From assembly GCA_963920635.1 (NCBI GenBank), contig OY987305.1, positions 1,870,001-1,934,000 on the forward strand: a DNA stretch of 64,000 nucleotides, in the 5' to 3' direction. Below the pieces are notes generated by a model. That model ran no database searches. It was not told where the DNA came from and was given only the letters and a program-made list of their open reading frames with translations. Origin of the DNA: Pseudeuparius sepicola. Taxonomy: Eukaryota; Arthropoda; Insecta; Coleoptera; Anthribidae. Position numbers and translations under genes: made by a program. Numbering within the stretch: the stretch's first letter is position 1; each line of letters opens with the position of its first letter. Below, piece by piece: positions 56,135 to 64,000 of the stretch.

Positions 56135-57653
56135 CAGTATATCCATAGAAAAGGTGTTGAATAGGAAAAACTTTTTTATTTTTCATTTTATCGAAATTCT
56201 TTTAAGTAGGTATTTGTGAAGATATGGAAAAAAGTTATTAGGAAAAATTGTTTGAAATGAAAAGATAATTCATAGTGCGAATTTTTAAAAGAATCGGCCT
56301 ACTTTGATATTAAAGAACAAGGTTAGAGGCGCTGTCTCTTCAATATACAGTGGTCTCTATTTTTTATCGGTAGTCCCAAGGGAGAGTATCTCATAGGCGA
56401 TGGTATTTGGTAATTATTTCTTGGCCTGCTATGATTTTTTAAATTAGCTAATATTAGGGACTTTTTTACGACAAAATTTAAATACTGTCATCTGATATTT
56501 TAAATTTCTACCCATTTATACAATTTTATTGATATCTTGACCAACATCCACAACTAAAATTATAATAACCTTACCCTTTGTATAGACTCATATGGCAACC
56601 TTTTTTTAAAAGACAGAAAAGTATAATTTGAACCCTGAAGACGACTTTAAATAAGTCGAAACGTTGGCAATAAATTAAAAACTTTTCGAAGTCTTTCTCT
56701 GACCCTTTTTCCCAAATATTTAATTGACATTGCAATGAATAATTGCAAAATTTCAAAAGTCTATGTCTACTTTGATTTTTAGCTTTTTCGCCTTTTTCTC
56801 CCACTTTTTTCTTAGAAATGTGTCCTTTCTGGAGCTTTCACGTCAAAATATTATTAAGGAAAATTGATCATCGTGAAAAAATAAAATTTTGACGTGAAAG
56901 CCCCAGAAAGAACACTTTTTTAAGAAAAAAGTGGGAGATAAATCTAAAAATCAAAGTAGGCCTAGCCTTTTGAAATTTTGCGAATCTAATCAGTTTTTCA
57001 TTCTGAATAAGTTTTCTTGATAACATTTTGTCGTAAAAAAACCCTAATAGGGTTTCTTGAAAATTTGCTATTTTAAAAATCATAGCAGGCCATGAAATAA
57101 TTACGTCGTCCAAATACCACCCCCTATGAGAAGATACTCTCCCTTGGTACACTACCAATAAAAAAATAGGGACCATTTGTTTTCCTTGCCCTTCATATAT
57201 TTCTGAGGTGTCCAGTATCAAATTGGCACACACTGCATTTAATGAGATTAGAAGAAGGATGTCTTTGTCGTTTGAAAACTTGCTTAATATGGTGGCAGTA
57301 TGTTTGGGTAAATAATATATTTAAAACTTGCGTGCATTGTTAATTTTGAGTAAATTATTTTTATTAGGTAATTTTGATCATTACGATCGAAAATTGGTAT
57401 TAGAGACTGCCTTTTACTTTTGAACAACTTTTCCTAGTAACTTATTTCCACAACTTCACAAATAAATGCACTTTACTCTTGTACGATTTTACTCTTTTTT
57501 AAATTTTTCGAACACCCCGTACAAGAAATGTAAAATTTTTCTATCATAATATTACTTTAAGAACCATTAAAACATTTTATCAAGAGTAACTTTTTCGATA
57601 AAATGAAAAATAAGAAAATTTTTCCTATTCAACTCCTTTCTGTGGACATACTG
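56135..57653. mobile_element. 1.5-kb foldback element
   Basis: Ends cagtatatccatag / ctgtggacatactg, TA-flanked. The core pair ggagctttcacgtcaaaat / ttttgacgtgaaagcccc centres at 56867, while the outer pair centres at 56894, so the arms have unequal indels. The right arm includes gtgtccagtatcaaattgg, also found at 60318-60388. Confidence 0.82.
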
Positions 57654-57699
57654 TATATGTGGCGGTCCGGTACAAATATTATCGGTAGTTACGTTTACA

Positions 57700-59330
57700 A
57701 TGTAGGCATGGGCGCCCATAGGGGGGGGGGGGGGAAAGGGGGGGCACGTGCCCCCCCCCCTGGAGATTCTCAAAATCCTTTCGCGTTATATTTTATATTA
57801 TTATAGTTGAGGAAAAGATTATTTTCATATCCTTGCAGGTATACAGGGTGTCCCGAAATTAGCCTGCCATAATAATTAACCAGCGTGTTCTACGACCTAA
57901 AAAAAGAAAAAAGTTCCTATAAACATGGCCTTAAAAATTCCCCCTAATGGGGCTATAGCCCCGAAAAGGGGCAGTTTCACAAACGGTTTTTTCCAGAACG
58001 AACAAAGGTAACATTCTGAAATTTGGTATGTAATGTACCTGCGAGATTTGACATTTCCCGGGGTAGTGATAGTTAGACATTCTTAATCATAGGCGTCCTA
58101 AATAAGGGGTAAGGGGTTAAAAGTACCCTAAATATTTTGTGTGTGCTTTTTCCCCAAATTTATTGCGAAATTATAAAATTTCAGGGTATTCTACGAAAAA
58201 ATGGTGCCTCTTGTTGAACTTTGATAGCGTGCACCGTTTTCGAGTAAAATCGTATTGAAATTTTTTTGCAGAGGGCCATGAAAATGCGTATTAGAAATTA
58301 GCCGGCCATATTTTACCAGCGTGTTCTGCGACCCAAAAAAATGAAAATGTTCCAATAAACATGGCCTCAAAAGTGTCCCCTAAGAGGGCTATAACAGCTC
58401 CCGAAATGGACACTTTGGCAAACGGTTTTTCTAAATATTTCCAGAACGAGCAAAGATAAAATTCTGAAATTTGGTATGTGACATACCTGGGAGAATAAAC
58501 CATGAAAAAAGCGCAGAAAAAAAATTGGGATATTTTTAACAGCTTGACGCCCTTATTTGGGACGCCTATGATGAAGAATGTCAAACTCTCTCTACCTCGG
58601 TAAACGATAAATCTCACAGATATATCACACATCAAATTTCATAATTTTATCTTTGTTCGTTCTGGAAATATTTATTTAGAAAAAACCGTTTGCCAAAGTG
58701 TCCATTTCGGGGGCTATAGCCCTCTTAGGGGACTTTTTTGAGGCCATGTTTATATGAACTTTTTTCATTCTTTTGTATCAAAAAATGTGGTGGTAGATTA
58801 TGGCAGGCTAATTTCTAATAGACATTTTCATGGCACTCTGCAAAAATTTTCAAAACGAGTTTACTCGAAAACGATGCATGCTATCGAAGTTCAACAAGAG
58901 CACCTTTTCTTCGTAGAATACCTTCAACTTTCATAATTTTGCAACAAATCTGGAAAAAATTATACAAAAAAAATTGGGGTAATTTTAACTCCTGAACCCC
59001 CCATTTGGGACGCCTATGATTAAGAATGTCTAACTATAGCTACCTCGCTAAATGTCAAATCTCACAGGAACATCACATACAAAATTTCAGAATTTAGGGG
59101 GCATTTTTGAGGCCATGTTTAGGTATAGGAACTTTTTTCATTTTTTTAGGTCGTAGAACACGCTGGTAAATTATGGCAGGCTAATTTCGGGACACCCTTT
59201 ATAAAACAAACCCCTGAAATATTTTATTATCGATTCAGAGCTAGGTAGTTCTAAAAAGAACAAGGTTAGATGAGATAATTTTGCCCCCCCCCCCCTAAAA
59301 TATTTTCTATGGGCGCCCTTGAATGTAGGT
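57700..59330. repeat. Poly-G/poly-C bordered inverted pair
   Basis: gggcgcccatag plus a run of G at 57710-57750 is mirrored by a run of C and ctatgggcgccc at 59284-59318; midpoint 58514. The left side also has a perfect 20-bp palindrome gggggggcacgtgccccccc and is G-quadruplex-prone. Confidence 0.7.
57844..59199. mobile_element. 1.36-kb foldback element with CAGGGTGTCCCG ends
   Basis: cagggtgtcccgaaattagc at the left; the complement ends near 59199. Its midpoint, 58521, lies within 8 bp of the poly-G pair around it. An inner copy of the same end module (aaattagccggccatatttt at 58296 and its complement near 58806) is nested inside. Confidence 0.85.
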
Positions 59331-59339
59331 CGTTATTTT

Positions 59340-60300
59340 CTAAACCGTACTTTTCGCTAACGAAAACAAACCGAAAGCCGGCCCTGCGACGGCAACTCCC
59401 CGAATTTCCGAATTCGACTCGCATGCAAATCGCCGGCCACCCGATGACCGGCTAGCCCGATCGCCGATCGGGGGCAAATAGTAACACCGTCCGGCGGCCG
59501 GCGGCCACCCCGCGCCGCATTTCTTCAGAACGGCGGCTTTTTGTCATCTAAATTTGATGGAGTCGAGCGCGCAGTCGTTGCCGACCAATTCCAGCCTGTC
59601 CCTTAAATTATCAGTAGGTACGCCGCGCTGGTATGGTGTAGGTGCCTGTGCCACAATGACATTTCTCTAAACTCCCACCGGCAGCCGGTAAGTCCACAGC
59701 CTACCGCTTTGTTACTCGCCGCGAATCGATAGGTTAGGAACCCGATCGTATTCAAAGCGGCCGCGGCCTTTCGCTTTTATTTATGCACGGGATGCACGTG
59801 GCTGGATCTACCTGTCTTCCTCCCGTGCACAAGAACGCCGTGCAGCCGGCCCCTTCCTTTGTTTACATTTGCCTGGCAAATCGCACGGAAACCTCCGGCG
59901 AAATATGAAATGGTATCGATGTTTCGCGGAGGTGGCTGGGCCGAAATCTAATTAATCTCTAGGGCAACGGTGCGGGAAAAAGGAGGAATTAGTGTTTTTG
60001 GCTAGGCGTGTCTGGCGAGGTTGCGCCGACTGGCCGTTTTCTGACCAGTGGTCTTTCGGAGTGTGGGAGGATATTGATCCGTTTTTAGGCATGCCGTAGG
60101 CACGGCGTACGCCGTACACACGCATCTAACCATCTAACGCACATACGTAGGTACTGCACGATGGCCGAGAGACTGTGGACTGGCCGCGTGGCCCGCTATG
60201 CAGAGCGCCGGCCGTAGAACCCCGGGGTAATCCTGGCGAGTTCGGAAAATAACGCGAAAATTGCCCCACGGCCGCATAATAATTTTGTTTCCTCTGCAAT
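59340..60300. promoter_or_regulatory. GC- and CpG-rich island
   Basis: About 950 bp with far higher GC than anything nearby (gtccggcggccggcggcc, cgatcgccgatcggg). It includes atgcaaat, a TAATTA site and cgatcg palindromes. A start-like ATGGAGTCGAGCGCGCAG at 59558 leads to a GTAGGT donor-like site. It could be a promoter or enhancer of a gene outside the window. Confidence 0.4.
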
Positions 60301-60317
60301 CATAGCAAGATCATCAT

Positions 60318-60388
60318 ACAGTGTGTCCCAATTTGATACTGGACACCTCGGAAATATATGAAGGGCAAGGAAAACAAATGGCAGGGGC
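60318..60388. mobile_element. Foldback arm fragment
   Basis: cagtgtgtcccaatttgata ... caaggaaaacaaatgg matches the inverted sequence at 57170-57240. It ends where the LINE begins. Confidence 0.7.
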
Positions 60389-60399
60389 GGATTAGAGCT

Positions 60400-61800
60400 A
60401 TGTTTATTTATTTATTTATTTATTTATTTATTGCCCAACAGAAAAATCCATTTACAGGACAACATACAAAGATAAATATAAAGGGAACATAGCACCACAG
60501 AAAAAATAAAGAAAACTGATTATAAAGTAAGCACAGCTCAATCGATATAATCAACATAGTATAGGGAGCCCCACGCAGGGTATCTACCCTGTACAGTACA
60601 ATTATCAGCGGACTAATACTAATACTACCCAACACATAACGTGAAATTATGAAAAGCACTCAATGGCACACCTCAAAAAGGAAGGCTTAGAGCAATCAAA
60701 CAGATCACATTCATCAGGCAACATATTATGGAGACTGGATGTAAAATAAATTGGCGACTTAAACATTATATTAGTACGAGCATAGGGAACGTAAAATGTA
60801 GATGTTAGCCGTGAATTAGGTCTTGCTACTCGTATGTTTAGTCTAGAAAGAAAAAAAGGAGAATCTATATTGTTTCGGATACAGTTATATAAAAAGGAAA
60901 CACCAGAAACGGATCGGCGAACTATCAATGAACACATATTAAATTCATTAAGAAGTGCCTGATGGTCATATCCACGAGGAGGGTACATGCCGTGAGTTTT
61001 ATAATAAAGAAATTTAAGAAATTTTCTTTGAACATACTCTAATTGCTTTTCATGGGTTTCATAAATTGGATGCCAAATAACAGAACAATATTCCAGTTTC
61101 GAACGGACGAGTGAAAAGAACAGAGTCTTCAAAGCCGCAATATTTGTGAAGCCTCGACAGTGTCTCAACAAAAAAACCCAAAGTTTTGTAGGCAGACATC
61201 GAAATATTATTGAAATGCTCATTGAACGACATGACAGTATCAAAGCGGACCCCAAGATCATCAACACTGTCCTTAGAAGCAAGACTTGTGTTACCTAATT
61301 TGTAATCATATGTTTTATTTGACTCTTTTCGAGAGTACCTAACCACACTGCACTTGGCAGGGTTTAAATCCAGGTGATTAACGACACACCAAGCATCCAA
61401 TTCACAAAGCTGCTTCTGGAGAAATAAACAGTTCTCTAAGGATTGTATTGAACAATAGATTTTTAAGTCGTCCGCGAACAAAAGTTTACCACATTTTAGA
61501 TTATCAGTAATATCATTGATAAATAGAAGGAATAACAGAGGCCCCAGATTGGAACCCTGAGGAACTCCAGAAGTGGCAATATATTTGTTAGAATTAAAGC
61601 CATTGTAACATACGGACTGAGGGCGGTTCTTCAGGTAAGACTCAAAAAATGAAACGAGGCTATCACTAAAACCAGCCAGCGAGAGTTTGTACAATAAAGT
61701 GGGATGATCGATCCTGTCAAACGCCCTCGAGAAGTCCGTATACACCACATCAACCTGCTCCCTGTCATCGAGCCTCTCACAAATGTTGGGCCCTAGGCTA
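60400..61800 (-). pseudogene. 5'-truncated, frameshifted LINE reverse transcriptase
   Basis: Minus-strand translation from about 61800 gives non-LTR retrotransposon RT motifs in order: ICERLDDREQVDVVYTDFSR (fingers/motif A), SGVPQGSNLGPLLFLLFIND (motif B), LLFADDLKIYC (catalytic FADD), LDLNPAKCSVVRYSRK. A frameshift near 61150-61190 moves the rest (LVRSKLEYCSVIWHPIY ... ending CAIECFS at 60647) into another frame. The 3' end is a short (AAAT)n tail at 60403-60431 (tttatttattt on the plus strand). The N-terminal endonuclease is absent. The clade is Jockey/CR1-like, not decided. Confidence 0.85.
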
Positions 61801-62515
61801 AATTTATTTAAGGACCCCTTGACCCGTCGCAATAAAAAAATTCTGTAAAATTTAGGTAACATTTTAAGTTCCGGTAGTTTTTTATCAACAATTTTATTTA
61901 TTTTAGAAAAGGACATATTGAAAAAAATATTAATTTAACATTTAACTTTATGTCCTAAGAGCAGAGTAGATACATAGGTACTTATTATTAATTAAAACCT
62001 TTTTTTCCTGGCTTTTATAACAGCTTGTCATAATTTTTTTGTTTTTCAAATTTCAGCAGAAAAAGTTCAACCTACCTTAAACTTTTCGATAATTCACACG
62101 CATTTTGACATTCAGAATCAATATCAGTGGTAGGTATTAGTATTAATGCCTTTTGTGAAAAAAAAAAAACATTTATTTTTGGAACATTTTGCAAAACTTC
62201 GGCTTGCCTTGAAGCCTTTAATTTTGCAATTTTCATTTTTTTTTGCTCCACTTGGAACCGAGCTCGTCTGAGGAACACCACTCATTGTTTTAATATTTTT
62301 AATTGCTTTGTTGTTACTGATGTGAGTGGACTAAATAGAGTACCCAACAGCCTAGATGAAAAAATAAGGAGTGATGTTTTCTTTCTTTGAAATTTGCAAT
62401 AATTGCAAAATGCAAAATGTAAAACCAATTCCGAATTCCGATCAAAACATCGAAATAAGAAAGGGCCCCCTAAAGCCTTGGGCCCCTAGGCTATAGCCTA
62501 CTCTGCCTATAAGCA
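61801..62515. other. Unassigned sequence next to the LINE
   Basis: Includes aagggccccctaaagccttg and ggcccctaggctatagccta near 62460, a remnant of some repeat that the LINE may have entered (tgggccctaggctaaattta at 61789). No coding content was recognised. Confidence 0.3.
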
Positions 62516-62555
62516 CAGACATATATAGCTTCGCTAAGCTATATAGGTCTGTGTT
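62516..62555. repeat. Perfect-looking hairpin
   Basis: cacagacatatatagctt, a four-base loop, aagctatataggtctgtg: an 18-bp stem with one mismatch. Confidence 0.7.
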
Positions 62556-62559
62556 TTCT

Positions 62560-63110
62560 GTAAATAGTACGACAAAACTGTATTAAGAAAACTTCCTCAG
62601 AATAAAAAACTGCGCATGATAACAAAATTTAACGATTATAGGCCTACTTTTGTATTTTGGAAAATATTGGAAGAAACTGGATTGTCAAAAAACTTTTCGT
62701 TATACACAGTTTTCCGCTCTGAATAACTTTTGTTTATACAGTTTTGTCGTACTACCTACAGAAAATTATTTAATCGAGAAATGCAAGAAAAAAAAAACTA
62801 AGTAGGTCTAACGTTTTCAAATTTTGTACACCTAGGTAATACATCACGCTGAACAAATTTTCTTTATAACTTTTTTCAATATCTCTACAAATAGAAGCAG
62901 TTTACTCTTATTCGAATTAACGTTTCTTCAATTTTCTGGTCACCCAGTAATGTTAATTTTTTCCAAATTCTTAACAGTAAATGAACGAAACTTTGAACGT
63001 TTAACTCAAAAAATTACTTCAACAAATTTGTTTCCTGAGGTTTCGGAGAATAAAGCTTTCTGCTTTCTCAAAGATATTGTCACGTCAAAGTGAAATGACA
63101 GATTAATAAA
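62560..63110. mobile_element. Foldback arm remnants related to 19823-20713 and 9212-9811
   Basis: 62570-62950 resembles 20100-20580 (aagaaaacttcctcagaat, ttcaattttctggtcaccca). 62985-63110 resembles 9411-9520 (gaaactttgaacgtt, gtcaaagtgaaatgaca). Terminal ends are missing. Confidence 0.6.
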
Positions 63111-63164
63111 TGTCAGGTTAAAATGTCATGACAATATAAACAATAGCTAGCCACCTGTCTGATA

Positions 63165-63475
63165 TTGTACCCTGTGTTCCATCTAATTATCTATACTAAC
63201 TTCTCTTTAAATAACTGCAATAATATTTTACTGAATTCTACTGAACATACAAAATTCTATGATTGTTACTAAAAGAGTGTTCACATATTTTTGACTTCGG
63301 AATTTGATTTTGCCTGATATAATTTTCATGTTCTTTTAAACGAACGTTAAATGGCCTATAAGTCTTCCCAACGTAGAACTTTCCACATTCACAAGGAATT
63401 TTATAATTGCAATTTTTTGAACTTTGTACCTCATTAAATTTGAAAAAGTTCACATTCTATTCTTTCTAAATCCCG
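63165..63475 (-). pseudogene. Penelope-like element GIY-YIG fragment
   Basis: Minus-strand reading NCNYKIPCECGKFYVGKTYR, then PFNVRLKEHENYIRQ and ICEHSFSNNH, the GIY-YIG nuclease region of Penelope-like elements (CxC, YxGxT, R, EH motifs). Only the C-terminal part is present. It is related to 48425-48790 but better preserved. Confidence 0.82.
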
Positions 63476-64000
63476 ACTAAATTGTCACATTTTTAAGGCA
63501 ACACACGAAATTTTAATTAACAGCCATTTCTGGGTATTTCTGGCATTTACAGCATTTTTACAATTCAATTTTTTTCACACATTTTACAGTTTTGGTAGTT
63601 TCGATTTAGTAAAATCCTATTCTAAAACAATGAGAAAATACAAAGAAAATGGCATTCTACATATTTTGATCCTTCCAAATTGTGGTTAAATCATCATATA
63701 CCAAACTATGGGAAATATTATTTGTGAGCAATTTTTTGAGATTCGTAGAAAGAAAACCTGTGCTGTGGTTGTAACTTGCCACATTATACAACGAATTTTT
63801 CCTTAATCACTATACCTACCCCATGTGGAGAGCCATGTCATATAATGTATACCTGCTGTAATTAAGAGATCTATATTTTTCCGTGACTTTCAATTTTTTA
63901 TACATTAATTTCGTAGATTGCTTTTAAAAAAATTAGTAAAATTTTGATGGTTATTTATTACCAATTCTCCTAAAATAGAAGCGAAACATATAAATAATTC
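63476..64000. other. AT-rich end of the window, nothing recognised
   Basis: No gene or repeat structure was identified. Confidence 0.4.

Overview
The window is nuclear DNA of an insect: AT-rich, with multi-exon genes split by GT-AG introns and dense in transposon debris. A beetle is my guess from the repeat types, but nothing here proves the order. Three protein genes can be rebuilt exon by exon. In each, splice phases are consistent and the total coding length is a multiple of three.

(1) Positions 1113-10208, minus strand: neuroglian (Nrg), the insect L1-family cell-adhesion receptor (signal peptide, 6 Ig, 5 FN3, one membrane span, ankyrin-binding tail). Two alternative last exons are visible: a proximal one like the general Nrg167 form and a distal one like the neuronal Nrg180 form. 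(2) Positions 21151-33632, plus strand: erect wing (ewg), the insect NRF-1 transcription factor, 9 coding exons, 541 residues. (3) Positions 37363-41799, minus strand: an SLC41-type (MgtE-like) magnesium transporter, 507 residues, 8 coding exons, with probable 5' UTR exons at 42144-42255 and near 51903. Nrg and ewg are divergent; ewg and SLC41 are convergent. In Drosophila both Nrg and ewg are targets of the neuronal RNA-binding protein ELAV. Here both show U-rich tracts at the matching places: around the proximal last exon of Nrg and in the last intron of ewg.

The rest is mostly repeats. The most striking pattern is a set of 0.5-2.2 kb foldback elements with Tc1/mariner-like ends (CAGGGTG or CAGTGTG next to TA). 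Several inverted-repeat layers are stacked inside one another around the same centre. At 38175-40350 five layers share a midpoint within 4 bp; at 28184-29964 three layers share position 29074 exactly. There are also two copies of a roughly 600-bp element with a 5S-rRNA-like box, a decayed Penelope-like element split by a foldback insertion, a second Penelope GIY-YIG fragment, a 5'-truncated and frameshifted LINE, an LTR remnant with a primer-binding site, and tandem arrays filling the last three Nrg introns.

Probable control regions are a cluster of four CTCF-like motifs between Nrg and ewg (17485-18314), CpG-richer blocks near 17.3 kb and 18.5-19.0 kb, a promoter-like island at 38001-38166, and a GC-rich island at 59340-60300 close to no identified gene. 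No intact tRNA or rRNA gene and no CRISPR array was seen.
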